Below, piece after piece: positions 53,479-62,899 of a DNA stretch of 64,000 nucleotides (the first letter of the stretch is position 1; each line of letters begins with the position of its first letter). The DNA lies in assembly GCF_012276755.1 (NCBI RefSeq), contig NZ_JAAXKX010000003.1, positions 1-64,000 of the forward strand, in the 5' to 3' direction. The position numbers and the translations under genes were made by a program. The notes under the pieces are model-generated. The model did not search any database and was not told the origin of the DNA. It worked only from the letters and a program-made list of their open reading frames with translations. The stretch is from Marichromatium bheemlicum. Lineage in GTDB: Bacteria; Pseudomonadota; Gammaproteobacteria; Chromatiales; Chromatiaceae.

Positions 53479-53960
53479 CCCTGGACGACCACCCCGCTAG
53501 TACGTCCGTTGCCCCTGAGCAGCTCGTCGAGCTCGAGCAGGTAGCATTGCGCCTGCTTGCCATGCGCGAGCACGCCCGGCTTGAGCTGACCCGCAAGCTG
53601 ACCGCGCGCGGTTTTCCCGCCCCGGCGATCGATGTCGTGCTCGATCGCCTCGAGGCCGAGGGCGCGCTCGACGAGACGCGTCTGGTCGAGCGCTATGTCG
53701 CCGAGCGGGTGGAGAAGGGCTTCGGGCCGCTACGTATCCGGGCCGAGTTGAACGACAAGGGTGTCGCCGATGCCTTGATCGAACCCCAGTTGCGCCACCT
53801 GCGCGAGGCGTGGCCGGAGCATCTTGCCGCGCTCCATGCGCGTCGCTTCGGTGACACCCCCCCCGCCGACCGTGCCAGCTATGCCAAGCGCGCGCGCTTC
53901 CTGGCGCGGCGCGGTTTCCCCACGGACATGATCCGGCGCCTGCTGCGCTGGAACGACTGA
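53475..53960 (+). CDS. recX: RecA regulator RecX
   Basis: 161-residue RecX, which caps and inhibits RecA filaments. Three helical repeats: [51 protein letters not shown], and the C-terminal [20 protein letters not shown]. Starts at TTG overlapping the recA stop (TTGA), so it is translated by coupling at a low level. Confidence 0.94.
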   Translation: MTLDDHPASTSVAPEQLVELEQVALRLLAMREHARLELTRKLTARGFPAPAIDVVLDRLEAEGALDETRLVERYVAERVEKGFGPLRIRAELNDKGVADALIEPQLRHLREAWPEHLAALHARRFGDTPPADRASYAKRARFLARRGFPTDMIRRLLRWND

Positions 53961-53996
53961 CCGAACCGCCCGCGCGGTTCATTCGAGAACTCCCAC

Positions 53997-56609
53997 ATGA
54001 CTACGAGTGCAGAGCTTCGAGCGAGCTTCCTTGACTATTTCGCGCAACGCCAGCATGAGCAGGTGCCTTCCAGCCCGCTGGTTCCCGCCAATGATCCGAC
54101 CCTGTTGTTCACCAATGCTGGCATGGTCCAGTTCAAGGATGTCTTCCTCGGTCGTGAGCGGCGGGACTACTCGCGGGCGGTGACCTCGCAGCGCTGCGTG
54201 CGTGCCGGTGGCAAGCACAACGACCTCGAGAACGTCGGCTACACCGCCCGGCACCACACCTTCTTCGAGATGCTCGGTAACTTCAGCTTCGGTGATTACT
54301 TCAAGCGCGAGGCGATCGGTTTCGCCTGGGAGTATCTGACCGTCGAGCTGGGGTTGCCCGCTGAGCGGTTGTGGGTGACCGTCTACGAGGACGATGACGA
54401 GGCCGCCGACATCTGGCTCAAGGAGGTCGGGGTCTCGGCCGAGCGTTTCTCACGCTGCGGCGCCAAGGACAACTTCTGGTCGATGGGCGATACCGGTCCC
54501 TGCGGCCCCTGCTCGGAGATCTTCTACGATCACGGCCCCGAGGTCGCTGGCGGTCCCCCTGGTTCGCCCGACGAGGACGGTGATCGCTACGTCGAGATCT
54601 GGAACCTGGTGTTCATGCAGTTCAACCGCGATGCCGAGGGCAACATGACCCCGCTGCCGCGTCCCTCGGTCGATACCGGCATGGGACTCGAACGGTTGGC
54701 TGCGGTGCTCCAGGGCGTGCACAGCAACTACGACATCGACTTGTTCCGCAACCTCATCGCCGCCGCCGCCGAGGCGACCGGCTGCGAGGATCTCGGCGAC
54801 AAGTCGCTGCGAGTGATCGCCGACCACATCCGCTCGAGCGCCTTCCTCATCGTCGACGGGGTCACCCCGGGCAACGAAGGGCGCGGTTATGTGCTGCGCC
54901 GGATCATGCGGCGTGCGATCCGTCACGGTTATCGTCTCGGTCAGTCGCAGCCCTTCTTCCACCGTCTGGTGGCGGCGCTGATCACCGAGATGGGGGCGGC
55001 CTATCCCGAGCTGGTGGCGGCGCAGGCGCACGTCGAGCGCATCATCCTCCTCGAGGAGCAGCGCTTCGCCGAGACCCTCGAGCACGGCATGCGTATCCTC
55101 GAGGAGGCGATCGCCGGTCTCGCGGGCAAGCACATCATTCCCGGTGAGACGGTGTTCAAGCTCTATGACACCTACGGTTTCCCCACCGACCTGACCGCCG
55201 ATATCGCCCGCGAGCGAGGCCTCGGCGTCGACCTCGAGGGCTTCGAGGCGGCGATGGCCGATCAGAAGGCGCGCGCTCGGGCGGCCAGTCAGTTCGGCAG
55301 CGACCAGGGCGTCGAGATCGATCTCCAGGGCGAGACCGAGTTCCGCGGTTACGAGCGGTGCGAGGACGAGGCCACGGTGGTTGCGCTCTATCGCGACGGT
55401 GAGTCCTGTGACGCGCTCGGTAACGGTGAGCGTGGCATGGTGATCCTCGATCTCACCCCCTTCTACGGTGAGTCCGGTGGTCAGGTCGGCGATCGTGGCT
55501 GGCTCGAGGGCGCCGCCGGCATGCGCTTCGAGGTCACCGATACCCAGAAGAAGGGCAGTGCCCTGGTCTGCCATCTCGGTGAGCTGCGCACGGGCGAGCT
55601 GCGCGTCGGTGACACGGTGCGGGCCCGGGTCGACGCCGAGCGGCGTCGCGCCATCGCGCTCAACCACTCTGCCACCCACCTGCTGCACGCGGCGCTGCGC
55701 CGCGTGCTCGGCGACCACGTGCAGCAGAAGGGCTCGCTGGTCGGTCCCGAGCGGCTGCGCTTCGACTTCTCTCACTTCGAGCCGGTCTCGCGTGAGCAGT
55801 TGCGCGAGATCGAGCGGTTGGTCAACAGTGAGATCCGTGCCAACCATCTGGTCGAGACCCGCATCATGAGCCTGGAGGACGCCAAGGCCTCCGGGGCGAT
55901 GGCGCTGTTCGGCGAGAAGTATGCCGATCAGGTGCGGGTGTTGCGGATGGGCGAGTTCTCGGTCGAGCTGTGCGGTGGCACGCACGTCAAGGCGGTCGGT
56001 GACATCGGTCTGATGAAGATCGTCTCCGAGGCCGGCATCGCCTCCGGGGTGCGCCGCATCGAGGCGGTGACCGGTGCTGGGGCGCTCGACTGGATCGAGG
56101 CCGACGAGCAGCGGGTGCTGCGCATCGCCGGGCTGCTCAAGGGCGCCCGCGAGGACGTCGACGAGCGTGTCGAGCAGCTGCTCGAGCGCAGTCGACGACT
56201 GGAGAAGGAGCTCGAGCAGCTCAAGTCCAAGCTCGCCAGTGCCGCCGGTCAGGATCTCGCCGCCCAGGCCGAGGAGGTCGCCGGGGTGCGGGTGCTCGCC
56301 GCCGAACTCGAGGGTGCCGACCCCAAGGGGCTGCGCGAGACGGTCGACCAACTCAAGGACAAGCTCGGTTCGGCGGTGATCGTGCTCGCCACCGTCGCCG
56401 AGGGCAAGGTTGCGCTGGTCGCCGGCGTTACCAAGGACCTCACTGGGCAGTTCAAGGCCGGTGAGCTGATCCGCGAGGTCGCGGCCAAGGTCGGAGGCAA
56501 GGGCGGAGGCCGTCCCGATATGGCGCAGGCCGGGGGTAGTGACCCCAGCGGCCTGGCTGAGGCTCTGGCGCTGGTGCGTGACTGGGTCGCGCAGCGCAGC
56601 GCCGCCTGA
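53997..56609 (+). CDS. alaS: Alanyl-tRNA synthetase
   Basis: 870-residue class II synthetase. N-terminal [21 protein letters not shown], motif 2-region [16 protein letters not shown], editing domain zinc ligands [12 protein letters not shown] and [13 protein letters not shown], and a C-terminal coiled coil and Gly-rich C-Ala domain ([19 protein letters not shown]). ATG at 53997, 36 bases after recX. Followed by a strong hairpin. Confidence 0.99.
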   Translation: MTTSAELRASFLDYFAQRQHEQVPSSPLVPANDPTLLFTNAGMVQFKDVFLGRERRDYSRAVTSQRCVRAGGKHNDLENVGYTARHHTFFEMLGNFSFGDYFKREAIGFAWEYLTVELGLPAERLWVTVYEDDDEAADIWLKEVGVSAERFSRCGAKDNFWSMGDTGPCGPCSEIFYDHGPEVAGGPPGSPDEDGDRYVEIWNLVFMQFNRDAEGNMTPLPRPSVDTGMGLERLAAVLQGVHSNYDIDLFRNLIAAAAEATGCEDLGDKSLRVIADHIRSSAFLIVDGVTPGNEGRGYVLRRIMRRAIRHGYRLGQSQPFFHRLVAALITEMGAAYPELVAAQAHVERIILLEEQRFAETLEHGMRILEEAIAGLAGKHIIPGETVFKLYDTYGFPTDLTADIARERGLGVDLEGFEAAMADQKARARAASQFGSDQGVEIDLQGETEFRGYERCEDEATVVALYRDGESCDALGNGERGMVILDLTPFYGESGGQVGDRGWLEGAAGMRFEVTDTQKKGSALVCHLGELRTGELRVGDTVRARVDAERRRAIALNHSATHLLHAALRRVLGDHVQQKGSLVGPERLRFDFSHFEPVSREQLREIERLVNSEIRANHLVETRIMSLEDAKASGAMALFGEKYADQVRVLRMGEFSVELCGGTHVKAVGDIGLMKIVSEAGIASGVRRIEAVTGAGALDWIEADEQRVLRIAGLLKGAREDVDERVEQLLERSRRLEKELEQLKSKLASAAGQDLAAQAEEVAGVRVLAAELEGADPKGLRETVDQLKDKLGSAVIVLATVAEGKVALVAGVTKDLTGQFKAGELIREVAAKVGGKGGGRPDMAQAGGSDPSGLAEALALVRDWVAQRSAA

Positions 56610-56645
56610 TGCGGCAACCGGGCCGGTATCGCTGGCCCATCACCG

Positions 56646-56681
56646 GGGACCGTCGGGTGGCGCACCGCCAGCGACGGTCCC
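56646..56681 (+). terminator. Hairpin between alaS and lysC, possible terminator
   Basis: Perfect 10-bp stem GGGACCGTCG / CGACGGTCCC with an inner GC-rich loop that can pair further (GGTGGCGCACC). Only ATCGTTTC follows, so a rho-independent terminator is possible but weak; it may attenuate read-through into lysC. Confidence 0.45.
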
Positions 56682-56730
56682 ATCGTTTCAACCGGGGAGA
56701 CCTGAAAGACGTGGCTGGCAGGAGTAGTCG

Positions 56731-57966
56731 ATGGCGCTGATCGTCCAGAAATATGGCGGGACGTCGGTCGGGAGTGTGGAGCGTATCGAGGCGGTGGCCG
56801 ACCGCGTCAAGCGCTGGCGTGAACAGGGCAATCAGGTGGTGGTCGTGGTCTCGGCGATGTCCGGCGAGACCGACCGCCTGGTGGGCCTGGCCCGGCAGAT
56901 CCAGTCTCGCCCCGAGCCGCGTGAGCTCGATGTGCTGCTCTCCACCGGGGAGCAGGTCACCATCGCGCTGCTGAGCATGGCGCTCGCCGCGCGCGGCTGC
57001 CCGGCGCGTTCTTACACTGGTGCCCAGGTGCACATCCTCACCGACAGCGTGCACAACAAGGCGCGTATCCGCGACATCGATGCGGCGCGTGTCGGTGCCG
57101 ATCTCGAGGCCGGGCGCGTGGTGGTGATCGCCGGTTTCCAGGGGGTCGACGAGGAGGGCGACATCACCACTCTCGGGCGTGGTGGTTCGGATACCTCGGC
57201 GGTGGCGATCGCCGCCGCGCTCAAGGCTGATGAGTGCCAGATCTATACCGATGTCGACGGGGTCTACACCACCGATCCGCGGGTCGAACCCAAGGCGCGC
57301 AAGCTCGATCGCATCACCTTCGAGGAGATGCTGGAGATGGCCAGCCTCGGCTCCAAGGTGTTGCAGATCCGCGCCGTGGAATTTGCCGGTAAGTACCAGG
57401 TCCCCCTGCGCGTGCTCTCCAGCTTCGGTGAGGGCGAGGGCACCCTGATTACCTTCGAGGAAGATGAAGTGGAAGACGCAAAGATCGCCGGCATCGCCTT
57501 CAGTCGCGACGAGGCCAAGCTGACCATCCTCGGTGTACCCGACCGCCCTGGGGTGGCGCATGAGATCCTCGGTGAGATCGCGGCGGCCAACATCGAGGTC
57601 GACATGATCATCCAGAACGTCGCCGCCGAGGCGGCGACGACGGACTTCACCTTCACCGTTCAGCGCGGTGATTATGTGCGGGCGCTGGAGATCCTGCAGG
57701 CGCGCGCCGCCACGCTGGGCGCGCGCCAAGTGCTCGGCGACGAGCAGATCGTCAAGATCTCGCTGGTTGGCGTCGGCATGCGCAGTCATGCCGGGATCGC
57801 CAGCCGGATGTTCGAGACCCTGGCGCGTGAGGGGATCAACATCCGCATGATCTCGACCTCCGAGATCAAGATCTCGGTGGTGGTCGACGAGCGCTATCTC
57901 GAGCTCGGTGTGCGTGCGCTGCACGATGCCTTTGGCCTGGATCAGGACGGCACCGTTTCGTCTTGA
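56731..57966 (+). CDS. lysC: Aspartate kinase
   Basis: 411-residue monofunctional aspartokinase phosphorylating aspartate, first step to Lys/Thr/Met. N-terminal VQKYGGTSVGSVERI, VVSAMSGETDRLV, and GRGGSDTSAVAIAAALKADECQIYTDVDGVYT. Two C-terminal ACT domains (from about residue 265) imply feedback control. ATG at 56731 after AGGAG. The 121-base spacer to alaS is too short for a lysine riboswitch, and none is seen. Confidence 0.98.
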   Translation: MALIVQKYGGTSVGSVERIEAVADRVKRWREQGNQVVVVVSAMSGETDRLVGLARQIQSRPEPRELDVLLSTGEQVTIALLSMALAARGCPARSYTGAQVHILTDSVHNKARIRDIDAARVGADLEAGRVVVIAGFQGVDEEGDITTLGRGGSDTSAVAIAAALKADECQIYTDVDGVYTTDPRVEPKARKLDRITFEEMLEMASLGSKVLQIRAVEFAGKYQVPLRVLSSFGEGEGTLITFEEDEVEDAKIAGIAFSRDEAKLTILGVPDRPGVAHEILGEIAAANIEVDMIIQNVAAEAATTDFTFTVQRGDYVRALEILQARAATLGARQVLGDEQIVKISLVGVGMRSHAGIASRMFETLAREGINIRMISTSEIKISVVVDERYLELGVRALHDAFGLDQDGTVSS

Positions 57967-58443
57967 TCCTCGTGCCCCCGGCTCATCCCCTCGCCTGCCG
58001 ATGGGGTGAGCTCGGGGCGAGAGGGGCGTCCCTGGGGCGAGCCGGTGCCTGTGCTCAGGCAAAACCCCTATTTTTACCAGGACATTTGTCGCTGCTGATA
58101 TCGAGCTTCATGAACGGCGTCTCGTCGATGTCGTTCCGAGCTGTCTATGCTGCGCGCTGGAGAGTGATGGCGGTGGTCGCGGCGCGTTAAGCCTGTACCA
58201 GTCATCGGGAGTTATCGAGGATTCGCCTTGGATTCGTGCGCAAGAGACAAATGTCAATGAACCTGAGCAAATTGCCATGGATTCGACGTGGCAGTTGCTA
58301 AAATTCCGCCATGGGGCATGGGGTCCTGTGCGGAATCGGGTGTAACCACCCGCCGGATGGCGCCGCTGGAGTCGGGTTGAGTCGCCGGTTTGGGTATTAC
58401 CATCATAAAAGTCGGAAAGGGAAACAAAAGGGAGAACGTAGCG
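57967..58443. promoter_or_regulatory. Long csrA upstream region with CsrA-type GGA sites
   Basis: 477 bases without a gene. A hairpin GCCTG-TGCT-CAGGC lies near 58047-58060. Just before csrA, GTCGGAAAGGGAAAC (58411-58425) and AAAGGGAG (58427-58434) place three GGA motifs in or beside the Shine-Dalgarno sequence, the pattern of CsrA-binding sites, so csrA is probably autoregulated at translation. TAAAAT near 58290-58300 is a possible -10, but no good -35 fits. Confidence 0.5.
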
Positions 58444-58662
58444 ATGTTGATCTTGACTCGCCGGGTCGGCGAAACCCTCATGGTCGGTGACGATGTCACC
58501 GTTACTGTCCTTGGCGTCAAGGGCAATCAGGTGCGCATCGGTGTCAACGCCCCGCGTGACGTCGCGGTCCACCGCGAAGAGATCTACGAGCGGATCAAGC
58601 GCGAGCAGGCCGAGACGACGCCAGGGGCAACGGCCATCGATCAGGGCACCCAGATCGAGTGA
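58444..58662 (+). CDS. csrA: Carbon storage regulator CsrA
   Basis: 72-residue RNA-binding dimeric translational regulator. [20 protein letters not shown] and [22 protein letters not shown] are near-identical to known CsrA, including Arg44 in APRDVAVHR that contacts RNA. ATG at 58444, ribosome site GGGAG 9 bases upstream. C-terminus is a 15-residue polar extension. Conserved order lysC-csrA-tRNA-Ser. Confidence 0.98.
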   Translation: MLILTRRVGETLMVGDDVTVTVLGVKGNQVRIGVNAPRDVAVHREEIYERIKREQAETTPGATAIDQGTQIE

Positions 58663-58692
58663 TTGGCAACCGGGCAAAGGGTGGGTTATAAT
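58663..58692 (+). promoter_or_regulatory. tRNA-Ser promoter
   Basis: TTGGCA (58663-58668), 18 bases, perfect TATAAT (58687-58692), overlapping the end of csrA and about 130 bases upstream of the mature tRNA 5' end. Confidence 0.75.
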
Positions 58693-58822
58693 CCCTCTCT
58701 CTAGCGCGATCAGCCCCTGAATTCGATGTGTTGAATGGCAAACAGGGGTCTATGACCCGGTGTATCGCCCTGATCCCGGGTCATCGCGTAGGCGGTCAGG
58801 TAACATGATCGCTACCAATTGT

Positions 58823-58915
58823 GGAGAGATGGCCGAGTGGCTGAAGGCGCTCCCCTGCTAAGGGAGTATGGGGTTAATAGCTCCATCGAGGGTTCGAATC
58901 CCTCTCTCTCCGCCA
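58823..58915 (+). tRNA. tRNA-Ser (anticodon GCT)
   Basis: 93 nt with encoded CCA. Acceptor GGAGAGA pairs with TCTCTCC; anticodon arm CTCCC-CTGCTAA-GGGAG gives GCT, decoding AGC/AGU; a long variable arm (TATGGGGTTAATAGCTCCATC) marks a class II tRNA; T-arm GGGTTCGAATCCC. Own promoter upstream, terminator downstream. Confidence 0.97.
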
Positions 58916-58922
58916 TACACCG

Positions 58923-58960
58923 AAAACCCCCGCATGGTCTCGACCACGCGGGGGTTTTTC
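58923..58960 (+). terminator. Rho-independent terminator after tRNA-Ser
   Basis: AAAACCCCCGC-(A)-TGG ... CCA-(C)-GCGGGGGTTTTTC: long GC stem flanked by A's and followed by five T's; could also serve the convergent CoA-binding protein gene. Confidence 0.9.
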
Positions 58961-58991
58961 TTGTCTAGTCCTCGACTGAAACCGTTCGGTC

Positions 58992-59429
58992 TCAGTACTT
59001 GCCCAATGCCTTCATGATCAGCTTGTGGATGCTGTGATAGGTCAGCCCGGGCTTGAGATACATCACCGCGCAGGTCCCGGTGCGCAGGTTGATGCCGCGC
59101 TCCCTAGCCGTTGCCTCGGCCTCTGGGGTGTCGTGCGCCATGTGGATCCAGACGTCCTTGATGCCGGCGTCGGCGGCCCGTGCCACCCAGTCGGCGGTCT
59201 CCTGTTTCGGGGTCTCGATGATCAGGCCCTCGACCGCCTCGGGTAGCGAGGCTAGGTCGGCGAAGCTCGGATCGCCGTCGATCTTGCTGGTGCTGGGGTC
59301 GACGGCATAGACGGTCTTGCCGAGCTTCTTGAGCCGGCGATAACTAAGGATGGGGAAGGGCTTGGTCGCCGAGCGCCCGACCAGCGCGAAGCTGCCGAGC
59401 TGGAAGAAGGTCTCGTAATTCGATGCCAT
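58992..59429 (-). CDS. CoA-binding domain protein (YccU-like)
   Basis: About 145 residues, a single Rossmann-type CoA-binding domain as in succinyl-CoA synthetase alpha. FALVGRSATKPFPILSYRRLKKLGKTVYAVDPS contains the nucleotide-binding segment; TGTCAVMYLKPG ends the fold. ATG at 59429 chosen since GGAG precedes it by 9 bases. Function of stand-alone family members is unknown. Confidence 0.85.
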   Translation of the reverse strand: MASNYETFFQLGSFALVGRSATKPFPILSYRRLKKLGKTVYAVDPSTSKIDGDPSFADLASLPEAVEGLIIETPKQETADWVARAADAGIKDVWIHMAHDTPEAEATARERGINLRTGTCAVMYLKPGLTYHSIHKLIMKALGKY

Positions 59430-59578
59430 GCTGATGCTCTCCAATGCCTGGGTGGGCGCGAGCCGTCCGTGGGTCAGTGGGGCGCGCGCGTGCCTGGGGA
59501 CGATCTCTCCGTATCCATCGCCCGGCGCACTCTAGATCGTGGGGTGGGGCTGCGTCCTTGCGGCCCGTCAACCGGGAC

Positions 59579-60442
59579 TCAGCGCATCAGCAGCGTGGGG
59601 ATGCGCGCCGAGCGCAGCAGGTCGGTGGTCTTACTGCCGAGCAGTAGGGCGCGCAGCGGTGAATGGGCGTAGGCACCCATGATCAACAGGTCGATATCCT
59701 GGGCGATCACGGTCTGGGCGATGACGCTCTCGGCATCCCCTGGGATCAGCCAGGCCGGGGCATCGAAGCCGGCCGCCTCGAGCCGCTGGCGGGCCCAGTC
59801 GAGCTGTTTACGGGCATCGCCACGGGCCTTGCCCGACATCAGCAGGTGCACGGTGAGCCCTTGGAACAACGGGCTCGCGGCGACCATCTCAACACCCTGA
59901 CGGGTGGCGGCGCTGCCGTCGAAGGCGACCATCACCCGTTGCGGCTCCTTGAATCCCTCGGTGACGGTGAGGATCGGGCGATGGAGCGCGCGCACCATGC
60001 GTTCGACGTTGCGCCCGAGGTCGCGCTGGGTGGTCTCGGCGGCGGTGCCGCGCCGCCCGAGCACGAACAGCCGCACCCCGTCCTCCTGCTCGACCAGGGT
60101 CTCCTCGAGCGCACCGCGGCGTTGTCGGATGTCGGGCGAGTCGACACCAGCAGCGATGGCGCGTTCGCGCAGCCGATTGAGAAACACTCGGCCACGCTCG
60201 CGGGCATCGCGGCTGCGGGTCTCGTCCTGGCTCGAGAGCTCAGTGAGCAGCGTCTCCTGGGCGCCGATGCCGATCGCGCCGCTGTGGTCGACGCCGGTGG
60301 CGATCTCGGGGTGACGGCTGAGGATGTGGAGGAACTCCAGCGGTGCCTGCATGCGCTGCGCCACCCAAGCGGCGTAGTCGGCGACATAGTCGGCGAAACG
60401 CGACTGGTCGACACAGGCCAGGATCTTCTCGTCAGTATGCAT
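59579..60442 (-). CDS. Universal stress protein, tandem two-domain
   Basis: 287 residues, two Usp domains (about 1-150 and 155-287). The first has lost the ATP motif spacing; the second ends MGAYAHSPLRALLLGSKTTDLLRSARIPTLL, a G-x-nine-G-S-like nucleotide site. 17 bases downstream of the sulP gene on the same strand, so they form a transcription unit; transporter-Usp pairs also occur at 29.5-31.7 kb here. Confidence 0.9.
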   Translation of the reverse strand: MHTDEKILACVDQSRFADYVADYAAWVAQRMQAPLEFLHILSRHPEIATGVDHSGAIGIGAQETLLTELSSQDETRSRDARERGRVFLNRLRERAIAAGVDSPDIRQRRGALEETLVEQEDGVRLFVLGRRGTAAETTQRDLGRNVERMVRALHRPILTVTEGFKEPQRVMVAFDGSAATRQGVEMVAASPLFQGLTVHLLMSGKARGDARKQLDWARQRLEAAGFDAPAWLIPGDAESVIAQTVIAQDIDLLIMGAYAHSPLRALLLGSKTTDLLRSARIPTLLMR

Positions 60443-60459
60443 CTTGCTGTTTTCCTTCC

Positions 60460-61938
60460 TCAGTGACCCATGAGCTGTTCGACGGCCTCGGGCTTGTCGT
60501 GCACCGCGAAGCGATCGACCATGGTCGCGCTCGCCTCGTTGAGCCCGATCACCTCGACCTCGGTGCCCTCGCGGCGGAACTTCATCACCACCTTATCGAG
60601 TGCGCTGACGGCGGTGATGTCCCAGAAGTGTGCGCGGCTGACGTCGATACGCACCCGCTCGATCACCTCCTTGAAGTCGAACGAGGCGACGAAGCGTTCG
60701 GCCGAGGCGAAGAATACCTGCCCGACCACCCGATAGGCGCGTACCCGGCCCTCGTCCTCGGCGTGCGAGCCGACATAGAGCACCTTGCCCACCTTGTGGG
60801 CGAAGAAAAAGCCCGAGAGTAGCACTCCGACCAGCACGCCCTTGGCCAGGTCGTGGGTGGCGACGACCACCGCCACGGTGGCGATCATCTCGATGCTGGA
60901 ACTCTTGGGGTGTTCACGCAGGTTACGGATCGAGGCCCAGTTGAAGGTGCCGATCGAGACCATGATCATCACCGCCACCAGCGCGGCCATCGGGATCTGT
61001 GCCACCCAGTCGCCGGCGAAGACCACCAGCATCAGCAGCACGACGCCGGCCGTCAGGGTCGAGAGTCGGCCGCGCCCGCCCGACTTCACATTGATCACCG
61101 ACTGACCGATCATCGCGCAGCCGGCCATGCCGCCGAGAAAACCCGAGGCGATGTTGGCCGTGCCCTGACCGACGCACTCGCGGTTCTTGTTGCTCGAAGA
61201 GTCGGTGAGGTCGTCGACGATCGAGGCGGTCATCATCGATTCGAGCAGACCGACCGCCGCCAGGGTGAGCGAGACCGGGAAGATGATCGCCAGGGTCTCG
61301 AGGTTGAGCGGCACCTCCGGGAGCAGGAAGATCGGCAGGGTGTCGGGCAGCTCGCCCATGTCGCCGACGGTGCGGATGTCGAGCCCGAGGGCGATCGAGA
61401 CCGCGGTGAGCACCACGATGGTGATCAGCGGCGAGGGCACGGCGCGGGTCAGGTAGGGGAAGAGATAGATGATCCCCAACCCGGCGGCAACCATTGCATA
61501 GACCTCCCAGGGCATGCCGATCAGTTCCGGGAGCTGGGCCATGAAGATCAGGATTGCCAGGGCGTTGACGAAGCCGGTGATCACCGAGCGCGAGACGAAA
61601 CGCATCAGCGAGCCCAGGCGCAACCAGCCGGCGAGGATCTGCAACACGCCGGTGAGGACGGTGGCGGCGAGCAGGTACTGCAGCCCGTGATCCTTCACCA
61701 GGGTGACCATCACCAGCGCCATGGCACCGGTGGCCGCCGAGATCATCCCCGGTCGCCCGCCGGCAAAGGCGATCACGGTGGCGATACAGAAGGAGGCATA
61801 GAGCCCGACCTTGGGGTCGACGCCGGCGATGATCGAGAAGGCGATCGCCTCCGGGATCAGCGCCAGCGCGACCACCAGACCGGCGAGCAGGTCGTTCTTG
61901 ACGTTCGACAACCAGTCCTGGCGTATGGCATTTATCAT
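60460..61938 (-). CDS. SulP family inorganic anion transporter
   Basis: 492 residues. SulP N-terminal motif [41 protein letters not shown], repeated membrane segments, [26 protein letters not shown], and a C-terminal STAS domain ([31 protein letters not shown]). Substrates of the family are sulfate, bicarbonate or related anions; bicarbonate would suit an autotroph and sulfate a sulfur oxidiser, and sequence does not decide. ATG at 61938 ([14 protein letters not shown]) rather than an in-frame start at 62196 that adds low-complexity residues. Confidence 0.9.
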   Translation of the reverse strand: MINAIRQDWLSNVKNDLLAGLVVALALIPEAIAFSIIAGVDPKVGLYASFCIATVIAFAGGRPGMISAATGAMALVMVTLVKDHGLQYLLAATVLTGVLQILAGWLRLGSLMRFVSRSVITGFVNALAILIFMAQLPELIGMPWEVYAMVAAGLGIIYLFPYLTRAVPSPLITIVVLTAVSIALGLDIRTVGDMGELPDTLPIFLLPEVPLNLETLAIIFPVSLTLAAVGLLESMMTASIVDDLTDSSSNKNRECVGQGTANIASGFLGGMAGCAMIGQSVINVKSGGRGRLSTLTAGVVLLMLVVFAGDWVAQIPMAALVAVMIMVSIGTFNWASIRNLREHPKSSSIEMIATVAVVVATHDLAKGVLVGVLLSGFFFAHKVGKVLYVGSHAEDEGRVRAYRVVGQVFFASAERFVASFDFKEVIERVRIDVSRAHFWDITAVSALDKVVMKFRREGTEVEVIGLNEASATMVDRFAVHDKPEAVEQLMGH

Positions 61939-62287
61939 CGGCGGTTCCGTGGTTGGTGCGCGAGGGCTGGGCCGGACGCGGGCAGGCTGCCGCCGGACCA
62001 GCCGGTGAGTCGGTGACTGTGATGTCTCGAGACGGCTTGCCTCGATTGCCGGTGGCGATCGGGGGCGGGGATGCGACGGATGTCCGGCTGTGGAATCCGT
62101 AAGACTTGGCTCGACCGCCGTCGGGACGGCCATGGGTCGGACGGGTCTCGTCTGATGCGCGATGGATGAACGGTCGTGCGGACAGGGTGGCCGCACGGAA
62201 GACCTCGGCGCGGACGCGGGAGGCCGGGTCGTCTCGAGGGGCGGAGATTATACGGAGCCCATTGCGATGCAACAAGCGGGCGAGGCC
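61939..62287. other. Upstream region of sulP, no gene seen
   Basis: About 350 GC-rich bases between the sulP start and the last repeat mosaic. No convincing frame, RNA or repeat; GAGATTATACGG (62246-62257) is the only AT-rich spot. Confidence 0.45.
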
Positions 62288-62836
62288 CAAGCTACCAGCT
62301 ACCAAGGGGATTGAACCGCAAAGCCGCGAAGGACGCGAAGGACGCGTAGAGAAGAAAGGCTTGCAGCCGCCAGCCGCCATCTACCGTGGGGAGCCGGCAC
62401 CACCGCTGGGACCTCGATTCCATCAAGTCTTCTTCGCGCCCTTCGCGGCTTTGCGGTTCGAATCAGCTTCCAGCGATCAGCCTCCAGCCGCCAGCGCCGT
62501 AGGTTGGGCTGCCCACCGATCCGCTGTGCCAGTGATGGGGCGATGCCCCGCGACAGGTGGGCAACCCAACACCGCCGCGGGTTCTGTGCAGACCTGGCGC
62601 CAGCCCTCGGATCTTGTGGTTCGAGCCGTTGTCCCGCTGTCAGCTACCACCCACCGCGGGGAGCTGGCACCTCCCCGAGACCTCGATTCCATCAAGTCTT
62701 CTTCGCGCCCTTCGCGGCTTTGCGGTTCGAATCAGCTTCCAGCGATCAGCCTCCAGCCTCCAGTAGGGGAGGCTGGTGTGCATGATCGACGGTTGACGGG
62801 CAAGACGGTATCTCGCGGCTTTGCTGTCCAAACTTC
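62288..62836. repeat. Repeat mosaic upstream of sulP and downstream of the protease-avidin gene
   Basis: GCTACCA x2 (62291-62304), AACCGC box (62314-62345), heptads CAGCCGC, CAGCCGC, CATCTAC (62364-62384), an 80-bp direct repeat (62410-62489 and 62679-62758, identical) each containing an inverted box and heptads CAGCTTC, CAGCGAT, CAGCCTC, a palindrome GTAG-GTTGGGCTGCCCA (62499-62515) with TGGGCAACCCAAC (62558-62570), and the end module (62771-62820). No gene seen. Confidence 0.85.
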
Positions 62837-62899
62837 CTGGCGGCTGGCGGCTGGCGGCTGGCGGCTGGCGGCTGGCGGCTGGCGGCTGGCGGCTGGCGG
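62837..62899. repeat. Heptamer array, CTGGCGG x9, abutting a stop codon
   Basis: 63 bases, nine perfect copies of CTGGCGG, ending at the base before the complement of the TAG stop (62900-62902) of the protease-avidin gene. On the coding strand the register continues into the gene: CAGCGAC, TAGCCGC, CAGCCGC, so the last two codons and the stop lie within heptads. Confidence 0.95.

Noticed and set aside
56610-56730. Lysine riboswitch before lysC
   Set aside because: The spacer is about 120 bases and holds only a simple hairpin; lysine riboswitches need roughly 170 or more.
62288-62899. Possible CRISPR array from repeated units
   Set aside because: Repeats are 7-mers or a single 80-bp duplication with no regular unique spacers and no cas genes.
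62288-62899. Insertion sequence or transposase remnants in the mosaics
   Set aside because: No frame in any mosaic resembles a transposase, and no consistent target duplications are visible by eye.
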